36,883 bases of DNA from Alphaproteobacteria bacterium (GTDB taxonomy: Bacteria; Pseudomonadota; Alphaproteobacteria; Rhodobacterales; Rhodobacteraceae): positions 1 to 36,883 of the forward strand of contig JAUIIJ010000039.1 of the NCBI GenBank assembly GCA_030431825.1. Reading direction: 5' to 3'. The notes below the pieces were generated by a model. It ran no database searches and had not been told where the DNA came from. It saw nothing but the letters and a program-made list of their open reading frames with translations. Below, piece after piece: positions 20,471-28,272 of this stretch. Made by a program: the position numbers and the translations under genes. Positions within the stretch are counted from its first letter, which is position 1, and every line of letters begins with the position of its first letter.

Positions 20471-22117
20471 GTGGTCAACCAACCCAAACTCCTCGATGCG
20501 CGCGGAAATCCGATCCGGCGCGCCGAACTGCGCAAGGAGATCGCCGCCCCGACTTACGGCGGTGTTCGATCCCCGATATCGGGCTACCCGGGGGACGGGC
20601 TCAACCCTGCGAGGCTCGCAGCGATCCTGCGAGAGGCGGATGCTGGTGATCCGCTCAGATACCTCGAGCTGGCGGAAACGATCGAGGAGCGGGACGCGCA
20701 TTATCTGGGCGTCCTTTCCACGCGCAAGCGCAGCGTTAGCCAGATCGACATCACCGTCGAACCGGGCGACGACAGTGCTGCAGCAGAACATCATGCCGAC
20801 GTCGTGCGCAAATGGCTGAAGCGCGACGAGCTCACCGACGAGCTCTTCAACATCCTCGATGCAATCGGCAAGGGATACAGTTTCACCGAGATCATCTGGG
20901 ACACCTCCGAGGGTCAGTGGCTCCCGGCCGAACTCGTCTGGCGCGACCCCCGCTGGTTCCGGTTCGATCGTCACGATCTGACAACGCCGCTTCTGATCGA
21001 GGAGGGTGGGCAAGAGACGCCCCTGCCCGGCGGCAAGTTCATCTTTGCGCGGATGCAGGCGAAATCGGGGCTGCCTCTACGATCCGGAATCGCCCGCGTG
21101 GCGATGTGGACGTGGATGTTCAAGGCGTTCACGCAACGGGACTGGGCCATCTTCACCCAAACCTTCGGTCAACCGCTGCGCGTCGGGAAATACGGGGCCG
21201 GCGCAAACGATGAGGACCGCGCCAAGCTGTTCCAGGCGGTAGCTAACATCGCGGGAGACTGCGCCGCCATCGTTCCTGAAAGCATGATGATCGAATTCGT
21301 CGAGACCGGGAATCTCGGTTCCTCGCTCGATCTCTATGAGCGTCGCAGCGACTGGCTCGACAAGCAGACCTCCAAGATGGTGCTTGGCCAGACGGCGACC
21401 ACGGACGCGGAAACCGGCGGTCTTGGTTCAGGCAAGGAGCACCGGGAGGTGCAGGAGGATATCGAACGCGCTGACGCCAAGGCGCTTGGCGCAATCCTGA
21501 CCCGAGACCTGGCCAAGCCGTGGGTGCAGCTCGAATTCGGGGCTCAGAAGGTCTATCCCCGAATTGTCATCGCCCGACCTGAAGAAGAGGATCTTGCCGC
21601 CTTCAGCAGCGCGCTCTCGCCGATGATCGAGAGAGGCCTGCGGGTGAAGCAATCCGAAGTGAGGGACAAATTTGGACTCTCCGAACCGGACGATTACGAT
21701 GAAATTTTGTCCCCCAACCGTCCGAAATCGCCCGAAACCGGAAATCACATCGACCCCGGCAAACCAGCTTCGATTCTTCAACGGGAAAGAGCCAAATTTA
21801 AACGGGGGTTTGCGAATTCAGGGGGCAATCCCCCGGAAAAGGCTTTAAGCGCCTCAGAGGGCCGCTCAGAGCCTCGCCCTCCCGAGGACATCCTGGCCGA
21901 TTTGCTCGCCGAGGCGGCAAGCCCGGCGATGGCGGGCCTGCTCGCCCGGATCGAGCAGATGGTCAACTCCGCAGAGGACCTCGATCATCTCGCAGAAATG
22001 CTGCGCGCAGGTTTCGGGAATCTCGATCACGGCCCCCTGGCCCGCACCCTGGGCGAAGCGATGATGGCCGCCCATGCCGGCGGGCGCGCCGCCATTGAGG
22101 AGGAGGCCGGTGACTGA
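20471..22117 (+). CDS. Portal protein, DUF935 (Mu gp29-like)
   Basis: Predicted 548-residue portal, starting at GTG 20471. It shows the DUF935 pattern: GYPGDGLNPARLAAILREAD, then YLELAETIEERDAHYLGVLS with TRKRSVSQIDITVEPG, then FIFARMQAKSGLPLRSGIAR and a LGQTATTDAETGGLGSGKEH segment. The portal ring forms the DNA entry vertex of the head, binds the terminase and later the tail. Size is close to Mu gp29 (512). The C-terminal part (about 430-548) is richer in charged and low-complexity residues. Confidence 0.92.
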   Translation: MVNQPKLLDARGNPIRRAELRKEIAAPTYGGVRSPISGYPGDGLNPARLAAILREADAGDPLRYLELAETIEERDAHYLGVLSTRKRSVSQIDITVEPGDDSAAAEHHADVVRKWLKRDELTDELFNILDAIGKGYSFTEIIWDTSEGQWLPAELVWRDPRWFRFDRHDLTTPLLIEEGGQETPLPGGKFIFARMQAKSGLPLRSGIARVAMWTWMFKAFTQRDWAIFTQTFGQPLRVGKYGAGANDEDRAKLFQAVANIAGDCAAIVPESMMIEFVETGNLGSSLDLYERRSDWLDKQTSKMVLGQTATTDAETGGLGSGKEHREVQEDIERADAKALGAILTRDLAKPWVQLEFGAQKVYPRIVIARPEEEDLAAFSSALSPMIERGLRVKQSEVRDKFGLSEPDDYDEILSPNRPKSPETGNHIDPGKPASILQRERAKFKRGFANSGGNPPEKALSASEGRSEPRPPEDILADLLAEAASPAMAGLLARIEQMVNSAEDLDHLAEMLRAGFGNLDHGPLARTLGEAMMAAHAGGRAAIEEEAGD

Positions 22118-22146
22118 CGTCTGCCCCGGGCCATTTGACCGTGTTC

Positions 22147-22530
22147 TTAGTCTGCGTCCCCACGATCTGAGGCAGCTTGCATCCTGCGTCGATACTGCGA
22201 TTGCAGATCGCACGACCTATGAAGAATTTCGGCTACGATTTGCTCGTTCAGCCGCGTTGATGACGATCCGTCCAGCCAGCCCGGAGGAATTGCCATCGGC
22301 TCATCGGAAACAGCAGCCAGGCGAAACACGATGAGCCATTCGGTCAGGAGCGCCCGCAGACCTTGCCGCGCATCGACGGGCCAGGCGAGAAACGACCGGG
22401 CCTGCAATGTACGATGTTCGGCGAGCAATCTCAGGCATTCTTCGAAGTCAGGCGAGGCATCGGGAATGTCCTGTCCTGAAAAGCCGGCCTGCAGAAACCC
22501 GAATATGATCTTCTCGAAATCGTCGTTCAT
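22147..22530 (-). CDS. Reverse-strand hypothetical protein between portal and F
   Basis: Predicted protein of 127 residues on the minus strand, in the only gap of the head operon without a good plus-strand gene. Its first 70 residues read as a believable helical protein (DFEKIIFGFLQAGFSG, then ECLRLLAEHRTLQARSFLAW), with GC-rich third codon positions. No family, signal peptide or clear promoter was found, and no ribosome binding site is evident. A plus-strand frame from GTG 22110 to 22334 (74 residues) overlaps its 3' half and is a weaker alternative. If real, the gene is opposite to the whole structural operon, the usual sign of a moron. Confidence 0.5.
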   Translation of the reverse strand: MNDDFEKIIFGFLQAGFSGQDIPDASPDFEECLRLLAEHRTLQARSFLAWPVDARQGLRALLTEWLIVFRLAAVSDEPMAIPPGWLDGSSSTRLNEQIVAEILHRSCDLQSQYRRRMQAASDRGDAD

Positions 22531-22543
22531 GAGGGCAGCCTAG

Positions 22544-23794
22544 ATGCCAGGTGACGATTCGCCCATTGGTACCGTTTTCCGCCGGCCGTTCGCCGAGCAG
22601 GTTGCGGCGTTCCGGCTGCGCCTGGGAGACCTGGTCCCGACCGTACGCTGGGACGATATCCAGCACGGCGCGCATGACCGGGCTTTCATGGTCGCCGGAG
22701 CCACCAAGGCCGATCTGCTTGCCGATCTCGCGGCTGCGGTCGATGAGGCGATTGCCGAGGGAACCGGTCTTGAGGCGTTCAAGAAGAACTTCAGGAGCAT
22801 CGTTCAGAAGCATGGCTGGCACGGCTGGACCGGTGAGGGCACCGAGGCGGGCGAAAACTGGCGCATGCGCACGATCTATCGCACCAACATGCGGGTCAGC
22901 TACATGGCCGGCCGTCACGCGCAGCTGCGCGAGGGCGGGTTCACCTATTGGGTGTACCGTCACGGCGGCTCGCTGGAACCGCGCCTGCATCATCTGGCCT
23001 GGGACGGTCTGATCCTCGAGTCGGATCACGCGTTCTGGGCAAAGCACTACCCGCCCAATGGCTGGGGCTGCTCCTGTAGGGTTTTCGGGGCACGGTCCAT
23101 CGCCGGGGCGAAGCGGCGCGGTGGTATTCCGGGCAAGGAACTGCCAGCTGGCTGGAACACTCCTGATCCGAAGACAGGCACGCCCAAGGGGATCGGCAAG
23201 GGGTGGGACTATCCACCAGGTGATACGGTCGCCGATACAATCAGCGCCCTGACACGGAAGACCGTGAAGTGGGAGCATGTTCTCGCGAAAGAGTTCATGG
23301 CGGCGTTGCCGGATCGCACCGTTAACGATTTTGCCACCGGCTATCGTTCGCTGCCGACGCTGCGGGGCAAGGTGCGACGGTTCGCCCAGGCCGTTCTGAA
23401 CGAAGACCGCCCCAACCCGCGCGATCCCGGGGTGACGCTGGGGCGGCTGACATCCCGCCATGTCGATGAAATAGCGCGTCTGGGACCCGACGTGCGGGGC
23501 TACGATTTTCACATCGATCAGGACGCGGTGCGGCATATTGCGTCCAGTCATGGATCAAGCGACATCGAAGCAGGCCGGGGCCAGCGGGCAGTGACGATCG
23601 ACGACATCGCGTCGATCGCTCCGCTTCTGGACGAGACTTTGTCTATCAGCGCGGGGGAGATCAAAAGGGCAAGATCGGCGGTGAAGATCACACTCGATCG
23701 CGGCGGCGAAAACTGGGTGCTTATCTTCGAGCCGCGCCGACGGCGAAAAATGCTCGCACTTCGCACATTCTATATACGGAAGAGGAAAAACTGA
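22544..23794 (+). CDS. F: Minor head protein F (gp30-like) fused to PBECR-type nuclease
   Basis: Predicted protein of 416 residues with two parts. Residues 1-200 are the phage head morphogenesis domain (SPP1 gp7/Mu F family), with RTIYRTNMRVSYMAGRHAQL and the hallmark YPPNGWGCSCRV (CxC at 176-178). This protein is packed in the head near the portal. Residues about 319-416 match the PBECR (phage barnase-EndoU-colicin-RelE-like) nuclease pattern: DFHIDQDAVRHIASSHG with H331 and H336, then TIDDIASIAPLLDE, then a strand pair ending KMLALRTFYIRKRK. Such fusions are known from phage polyvalent proteins and may deliver an RNase-type effector with the DNA. The nuclease assignment is by motif. Confidence 0.82.
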   Translation: MPGDDSPIGTVFRRPFAEQVAAFRLRLGDLVPTVRWDDIQHGAHDRAFMVAGATKADLLADLAAAVDEAIAEGTGLEAFKKNFRSIVQKHGWHGWTGEGTEAGENWRMRTIYRTNMRVSYMAGRHAQLREGGFTYWVYRHGGSLEPRLHHLAWDGLILESDHAFWAKHYPPNGWGCSCRVFGARSIAGAKRRGGIPGKELPAGWNTPDPKTGTPKGIGKGWDYPPGDTVADTISALTRKTVKWEHVLAKEFMAALPDRTVNDFATGYRSLPTLRGKVRRFAQAVLNEDRPNPRDPGVTLGRLTSRHVDEIARLGPDVRGYDFHIDQDAVRHIASSHGSSDIEAGRGQRAVTIDDIASIAPLLDETLSISAGEIKRARSAVKITLDRGGENWVLIFEPRRRRKMLALRTFYIRKRKN

Positions 23795-23871
23795 AGCGAC
23801 CTACGCCATACGCCCGAAACGGAGCGCGCTAGAAACGCGGGGGCGTGTGCCGCCTCAGGGAGAGCATAAGC

Positions 23872-24363
23872 ATGATCGAGATCGAATTCAATGACGACAC
23901 CCTGACGCCGGCGTTGACTCGCGTCGCCGCAGCACTCGGCGACATGACACCAGTGATGCAGGATATCGGCGAACTCTGGCTCGCCAGCACACAGGACCGC
24001 GTGCTTCGGGGCGAAACTCCTGAGGGTCAGCAGTTCGCACCGCGCTCTCCGGTCACTCTGGCGCGCTATGCAGAACTCGGGTTTTCCTTTGGTCAGCCGC
24101 TCAATCGCTCCGGAGAGATGCGCAGCCAGCTCTCGACCGAAGCCGGACCTGATCATGTACGCATCGGCAGCAACGCCATTCAGGCGGCCGTGATGCAGTT
24201 CGGCGCAGCAAAGGGAGCCTTCGGACGTACCGCGCGCGGCGGGTCGATCCCCTGGGGCGACATCCCAGCCCGGCCTTTCCTCGGCATCTCGGAGGATGAT
24301 CGCACGGACTTTCTCGCGGAGCTCGAGGAATGGCTGGAACGTTCGGCCGACGGCAAGACTTGA
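23872..24363 (+). CDS. G: Virion morphogenesis protein, Mu gpG family
   Basis: Predicted protein of 163 residues in the phage virion morphogenesis family (Mu gpG). Visible family marks are the N-terminal VMQDIGELWLASTQDRV, the segment PLNRSGEMRSQLSTEAGPDH, QFGAAKGAFGR and the ending IPARPFLGISEDDR. The ATG at 23872 is preceded by AGGGAGAG. It is needed for head assembly or head-tail joining in Mu relatives. It is the last gene before the second terminator copy. Confidence 0.85.
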   Translation: MIEIEFNDDTLTPALTRVAAALGDMTPVMQDIGELWLASTQDRVLRGETPEGQQFAPRSPVTLARYAELGFSFGQPLNRSGEMRSQLSTEAGPDHVRIGSNAIQAAVMQFGAAKGAFGRTARGGSIPWGDIPARPFLGISEDDRTDFLAELEEWLERSADGKT

Positions 24364-24409
24364 CGCATCGCCTCAAACCGCCTTTGATGGGCTCATAAAC
24401 CCTCACTCA

Positions 24410-24434
24410 CCCGCAAACTGTTGCGGGTGTTTTT
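24410..24434 (+). terminator. Rho-independent terminator between G and I (copy 2)
   Basis: Stem CCCGCAA (24410-24416) / TTGCGGG (24421-24427), loop ACTG, then TGTTTTT. It is identical over 25 bases to the terminator after mor. In Mu a late promoter lies between G and I, so a terminator here would separate two late transcripts; the promoter itself was not identified in the 28 bases before the I start. Confidence 0.88.
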
Positions 24435-24462
24435 GCATTTTGGACCCGGCGATATTTGCCGC

Positions 24463-25524
24463 ATGTCCAATGCGCTCAACCAGAACCAGACCAGCCTTTG
24501 CGCCCAGAGCCTGCACGCTGCAGAGGGTACGGACGTGCCCGAATGGGTCCATCTGCTGCCGGCCGGCGAAGTTGCCACCGAAGACCGGCGGGGGCCCTAC
24601 CACGTGGGTGACCTCCACCAGCTGGTCGCAAACAGTGCCGATGGCGCCATCCGCCTGCCGATCGACGAGAACCACGCGACCGATCTTGCTGCACCAAAAG
24701 GGCTGCCCGCCCCGGCCCGCGGCTGGATCGTTGATCTGCAGGCGCGCGCTGACGGCATCTGGGGCCGCGTCGAGTGGACCGGTGCCGGACGGGAACTCGT
24801 TGAAACCCACGCATACCGGGCGCTGTCGCCCGTGATCCTTCATGACAAGGCCAAGCGCGTCATCCGCATCCTGCGGGCGTCGCTGGTCAACCGACCAAAC
24901 CTGCGCGGACTGGCCGCGCTCAACCAGGAGAATGACGACATGTCCTTCCAGGAACGGATGGCCGAATTGCTCGGCCTGGGGGCTGACGCTTCCGAAACCG
25001 CCATCCAGACTGCGCTGGAAACGCTGACCGGTGGACCGGATGCGATGGCGCTGCAAAGTCAGCTCACCGAGATCGGCACCGCCCTCGGGGTTGCGGATGG
25101 TGGTGATATTCTCGCCGCTGCAAAGGCTGCCGCCACTGCGGATGACGACGAGACCGAAACCTCCCTGCAGCAGGCTGTTACTGCGCTCCAGGCCGAGAAT
25201 GTCGAGCTGGCAAAGCAGGTCAAATCCCTGACCGAAGGCAGCACCCGCACCGCTGCGGAACTCTTCGTCGATGGCGAGATCAAAAAGGGCCGCGCGGGCG
25301 TTAAGCCGCTGCGCGACCACTACGTCGCAATGCACATGCAGGACCCCGCCCGCGTCGAAAAGGAAATCGGCGCGCTGCCGATCCTCTCGGGTCGGACGAT
25401 CGTCACCGACATCCCTGCTCCCAAGGATGGTGAAATTGCCCTCAACGCCGAGCAGATCAACGCCGCGCGTCTGCTGGGCATCCCGCTCGACGACTACAAG
25501 AACACCCTGAAGGAGGAACGCTGA
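24463..25524 (+). CDS. I: Prohead protease/scaffold, Mu gpI-like
   Basis: Predicted protein of 353 residues. The first 150 residues form the Mu I protease domain: DVPEWVHLLPAGEVATEDRR, IRLPIDENHATDLAAPKGLP with the conserved NHAT motif, then THAYRALSPVILHD containing the serine motif (LSP). A helical scaffold part follows (about 160-353), including a coiled coil (TSLQQAVTALQAENVELAKQ). It matures the prohead by cutting scaffold and itself. The ATG at 24463 begins the recognisable domain; the in-frame ATG at 24421 lies inside the terminator. An internal start at 24940 probably makes the scaffold separately. Confidence 0.85.
   Translation: MSNALNQNQTSLCAQSLHAAEGTDVPEWVHLLPAGEVATEDRRGPYHVGDLHQLVANSADGAIRLPIDENHATDLAAPKGLPAPARGWIVDLQARADGIWGRVEWTGAGRELVETHAYRALSPVILHDKAKRVIRILRASLVNRPNLRGLAALNQENDDMSFQERMAELLGLGADASETAIQTALETLTGGPDAMALQSQLTEIGTALGVADGGDILAAAKAAATADDDETETSLQQAVTALQAENVELAKQVKSLTEGSTRTAAELFVDGEIKKGRAGVKPLRDHYVAMHMQDPARVEKEIGALPILSGRTIVTDIPAPKDGEIALNAEQINAARLLGIPLDDYKNTLKEER
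24940..25524 (+). CDS. Z: Internal in-frame start: scaffold protein (Mu Z-like)
   Basis: Inside the protease gene an ATG at 24940 follows AGGAG (24926-24930) at nine bases and begins MSFQERMAELLGLGADASET, exactly where the protease domain ends. This would give a separate scaffold of 194 residues sharing the C terminus of the protease. Mu and lambda use the same nested arrangement (I/Z, C/Nu3). The site and frame are seen; use is inferred. Confidence 0.65.
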   Translation: MSFQERMAELLGLGADASETAIQTALETLTGGPDAMALQSQLTEIGTALGVADGGDILAAAKAAATADDDETETSLQQAVTALQAENVELAKQVKSLTEGSTRTAAELFVDGEIKKGRAGVKPLRDHYVAMHMQDPARVEKEIGALPILSGRTIVTDIPAPKDGEIALNAEQINAARLLGIPLDDYKNTLKEER

Positions 25525-25955
25525 TGCCCGCGCTTGCCCAGGACCGCAACACGCCCCGCGCCGAAGGGGACATCCGCCGGGGCAGCGTCGCCGCCGCGAC
25601 GCTCGTCTATGCCGGCGCCATCGTCATGCGCAACTCAGCCGGCTTTCTGATCGAAGGTCGGACGGCCACAGGTCTCGTCGGCGTCGGCCGCGCCGAGGCA
25701 CGCGCGGACAATTCCGCCGGTGCTGATGGCGACATCATGCTGGACTACCGCCCCGGCACCTTCCGTTTCGCCAATTCGGCCGGGGCCGACGAAATCGACG
25801 CCTCCGATATCGGCAGCGTCTGCTACGCGGTGGATGATCAGACCGTCGCGGCGACGAACGGATCGAGCACCCGCTCCCCTGCCGGCATCGTCGACCACGT
25901 AGACGCAAACGGCGTCTGGGTGCGTTTCGACGAAGCCCTGACCAACGCATCCTGA
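25524..25955 (+). CDS. Head decoration protein, DUF2190-like
   Basis: Predicted protein of 143 residues whose ATG overlaps the protease stop. It is rich in small residues and strands: AEGDIRRGSVAAATLVYAGA, GLVGVGRAEARADNSAGADG, then SPAGIVDHVDANGVWVRFDE. This is the pattern of DUF2190-type capsid decoration proteins, which stabilise the expanded head. Its place between protease and major capsid agrees. Confidence 0.78.
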   Translation: MPALAQDRNTPRAEGDIRRGSVAAATLVYAGAIVMRNSAGFLIEGRTATGLVGVGRAEARADNSAGADGDIMLDYRPGTFRFANSAGADEIDASDIGSVCYAVDDQTVAATNGSSTRSPAGIVDHVDANGVWVRFDEALTNAS

Positions 25956-25966
25956 GGAGTATCCTG

Positions 25967-26860
25967 ATGCTGATCAACGCACAAAACCTCGACAGCCTGC
26001 GGGTTGGTTTTCACACGGCCTTCCAGGGCGGTCTCGGGCAGGCGTCGACCGCCTGGTCGCGGATCGCGACCGAAGTCACGTCGACGCAGAAAGAACAGAA
26101 ATACGGCTGGCTGGGCAAAATGCCCAATGTCCGCGAATGGATCGGTGCGCGCGCCGTGCAGAACCTGCAGCAGCACGATTACGCGATCAAGGAAAAGCCC
26201 TGGGAGCTGACCATCGGCGTCGACCGCGACGATATCGAAACGGATAACCTGGGCATCTATACGCCGATGTTTACCGAAATGGGCATGTCTACCGGCAGCA
26301 AGAAAGACGCATTGTGTTTCGATCTGCTCCGGAACGGTTTCTCCAACCTCTGCTATGACGGTCAGAACTATTTTGACACCGATCACCCGGTTCTGGACGA
26401 AGATGGCGAGGTCATTTCCGTCGCGAACACCGATGGCGGCGCGGGCACGCCCTGGTTCCTGATCGACACCAGCCGCGCACTCAAGCCCATCATCCTGCAG
26501 AAGCGCAAGGATTTCGAGTTCGTCGCCAAGGACAAGCTCACCGACGACAACGTCTTTGACAACAAGGAATTCGTCTACGGGGCCGACGCGCGCTTCAACG
26601 CCGGCTTTGGCTTCTGGCAGTTCTCCTGGGGATCCCGGCAGACGCTGGACGCGGCGCATTATGCCACTGCGCGCGCCGCACTCTCGGGCATGAAGGGCGA
26701 CTACGGTCGGCCGCTGGGTATCATGCCCAACCTGCTCGTCGTACCGCCCGCGCTGGAAAGCGCCGGTCGCCGCATCCTGAACAGCGAGTTCGGCGCCGGC
26801 GGCGAGACCAACGAGTGGAAAGGCACCGCCGAGCTGCTCGTTGCGTCCTGGTTGGCGTGA
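25967..26860 (+). CDS. T: Major capsid protein, Mu gpT-like
   Basis: Predicted 297-residue shell protein of the head. It follows the Mu-like gpT pattern: MLINAQNLDSLRVGFHTAFQ, then KYGWLGKMPNVREWIGARAV, KEKPWELTIGVDRDDIETD, NYFDTDHPVLDEDG and PNLLVVPPALESAGRRILNS near the end. Length agrees with gpT (about 305). It is preceded by GAGGAG about seven bases before the ATG. The head should therefore have the HK97 fold and Mu-type assembly, in contrast to the non-Mu tail. Confidence 0.92.
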   Translation: MLINAQNLDSLRVGFHTAFQGGLGQASTAWSRIATEVTSTQKEQKYGWLGKMPNVREWIGARAVQNLQQHDYAIKEKPWELTIGVDRDDIETDNLGIYTPMFTEMGMSTGSKKDALCFDLLRNGFSNLCYDGQNYFDTDHPVLDEDGEVISVANTDGGAGTPWFLIDTSRALKPIILQKRKDFEFVAKDKLTDDNVFDNKEFVYGADARFNAGFGFWQFSWGSRQTLDAAHYATARAALSGMKGDYGRPLGIMPNLLVVPPALESAGRRILNSEFGAGGETNEWKGTAELLVASWLA

Positions 26861-26870
26861 GGGCAGAGCC

Positions 26871-27215
26871 ATGGGCAAACGCGATGACCTCTTCGATCAG
26901 GCCGAAAAGCTCGGCCTGAATCCCGCCAGGAATGCCACGATCGCCACGCTGACAGAGGCGATCGAGATGCATCAATCCCGCAATGCACCACCGGAGAGCG
27001 ACGCGGGGGCTGCACGATCCGGTGCAGCCCCCACCCCGCCCGAGGCGGGGCCAACTGTCACGGTGGTCGGCCCGAAACAGGGCCGTCGCCGTGCAGGTCG
27101 CAGCTTTACGTCCAAACCGGTGACGATCCCGCTTTCGGAGCTTGACGAGGCGGAGATCGAGGCCTTGCGCGGCGATCCCCTGCTGATCGTCTCGATGCCG
27201 GCCGACGCCGGCTGA
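26871..27215 (+). CDS. Mu-like head-tail protein with FluMu N-terminal-like domain
   Basis: Predicted protein of 114 residues. The start (KRDDLFDQAEKLGLNPARNA) looks like a short HeH/SAP-like helix pair. A proline/alanine linker follows (about 38-66). The end matches the FluMu N-terminal pattern (AGRSFTSKPVTIPLSELDEA, then LRGDPLLIVSMP). Such proteins lie between major capsid and DUF1320 genes in Mu-like phages. Role not established. Confidence 0.65.
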   Translation: MGKRDDLFDQAEKLGLNPARNATIATLTEAIEMHQSRNAPPESDAGAARSGAAPTPPEAGPTVTVVGPKQGRRRAGRSFTSKPVTIPLSELDEAEIEALRGDPLLIVSMPADAG

Positions 27216-27218
27216 ACC

Positions 27219-27240
27219 GGTGGCGGGACAACCCGCCACC
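27219..27240 (+). repeat. Strong hairpin before DUF1320 gene
   Basis: GGTGGCGGG (27219-27227) pairs perfectly with CCCGCCACC (27232-27240) around an ACAA loop. Only two Ts follow, so it is not a standard terminator. It lies four bases after the preceding stop and 29 bases before the TTG start of the next gene; an RNA-stability or partial termination role is possible. Confidence 0.6.
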
Positions 27241-27269
27241 TTACCCACATCTGACTGGAGGCAACCGGC

Positions 27270-27698
27270 TTGCCCTACGCTTCGCTCGAACAAATCATGG
27301 ATCGATATGGCGAGAGCATGCTGGTTGCGCTGACCGACCGGGGTGACGTCGCCACGGAAACCGTCGACGTCCAGGTGATCGATCGCGCGCTCGCGGACGC
27401 GGATGCGCAGATCGATGGCTACCTCAAGGCACGCTATCAGCTCCCGCTTGCCGCGACACCGCCGCTGATCGCCGACCTGGCACAGGTCATCGCCTGCTGG
27501 AAGCTGCATCGCTTCGATCCGCCGCAGAAGATCAAGGACGATTATGCCGAGGCAATCCGGTCGCTGAAAGATATATCGCGCGGCCTCATGGTTCTGGACG
27601 TGGCCGGCGTCGAACCCGCGAGCAGCGGCGCAAGCGGCGTCAGGATTACAGATCGCGAACGGCCCCTTTCGGCTGACCGGATGAAGGGCTTCATCTGA
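27270..27698 (+). CDS. DUF1320 head-tail connector (Mu gp36-like)
   Basis: Predicted protein of 142 residues starting at TTG 27270, chosen because GGAGG (27257-27261) lies eight bases upstream and because it begins the family motif PYASLEQIMDRYGESMLVAL. DUF1320 continues with ALADADAQIDGYLKARYQLP and LIADLAQVIACWKLHR. These proteins form an adaptor ring between portal and tail. The rare TTG start may lower its output compared with the capsid. It is coupled to the Gp37-like gene (TGATGA). Confidence 0.88.
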   Translation: MPYASLEQIMDRYGESMLVALTDRGDVATETVDVQVIDRALADADAQIDGYLKARYQLPLAATPPLIADLAQVIACWKLHRFDPPQKIKDDYAEAIRSLKDISRGLMVLDVAGVEPASSGASGVRITDRERPLSADRMKGFI

Positions 27699-28126
27699 TG
27701 ATCGATGCCGTGATCTCCCGCCTGAAGGACGAGGTTCCCGCGTTGGGCAATCGCGTCGAGGGCGCGCTCGACCTTGCCGACATGCTGCGGTCCGGTCGCC
27801 TGCCGGAGAACACGAACGCGATCGTGCTGCCAGCAGGGTTGAGCGGTCTTGCACCGGACGCGACAACCGGAATGTTCCGCCAGGGGTTCACCGAAACCAT
27901 CGCCATACTGCTGCTGGCGCGGGTCTATGACCAGACCGGCCGCCAGGCACTGGCCCGCATGCGGCCGCTGATCATGGAGGTCATTACCGCGCTCGCCGGA
28001 TGGGCGCCCGGCGACGAGCTGGGCGTATTCCAGCTGGCACGGGCACGCATCGTCAGCATGAGCGAGGGCAATCTCATCTACCAGATCGAGCTTTCGATCG
28101 CAGATCAACTGAGGATCCCGACATGA
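27698..28126 (+). CDS. Gp37-like tail completion/joining protein
   Basis: Predicted protein of 142 residues in the Mu Gp37 family: MIDAVISRLKDEVPALGNRV, then ETIAILLLARVYDQTGRQAL and LGVFQLARARIVSMSEGNLI. By position it finishes the tail top or head-tail interface. It overlaps the next small gene by four bases. Confidence 0.78.
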   Translation: MIDAVISRLKDEVPALGNRVEGALDLADMLRSGRLPENTNAIVLPAGLSGLAPDATTGMFRQGFTETIAILLLARVYDQTGRQALARMRPLIMEVITALAGWAPGDELGVFQLARARIVSMSEGNLIYQIELSIADQLRIPT

Positions 28127-28269
28127 GCAAGTTGCCACTTCCCACATCCGGCGGACGTTACCAGCGCGACAAGGACGGGGGCCTGACTCCGGTCACCGAC
28201 GCGGACGACGACACCGCCACCGGCGCGCCCGCGACGTCAAAACCGAAACCTGTCAAGAAGGAGGGCTGA
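28123..28269 (+). CDS. Small conserved-position protein, 48 residues
   Basis: Short hydrophilic protein: SGGRYQRDKDGGLTPV followed by an acidic then lysine/proline-rich tail (SKPKPVKKEG). Similar short genes lie just before the tail tube gene in many Mu-like and siphovirus-like prophages. It is probably disordered. The start overlaps the previous stop region by four bases. Confidence 0.6.
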   Translation: MSKLPLPTSGGRYQRDKDGGLTPVTDADDDTATGAPATSKPKPVKKEG

Positions 28270-28272
28270 TCC

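Noticed and set aside
22110..22334. 74-codon plus-strand frame from GTG after the portal gene
   Set aside because: No convincing ribosome binding site, near-random third-base composition, and overlap with a more protein-like minus-strand frame; kept only as an alternative.
24361..24462. Strong gyrase site as in Mu between G and I
   Set aside because: The place is right by gene order, but there is no sequence mark I can recognise, and the position would not be central in a genome of ordinary size.
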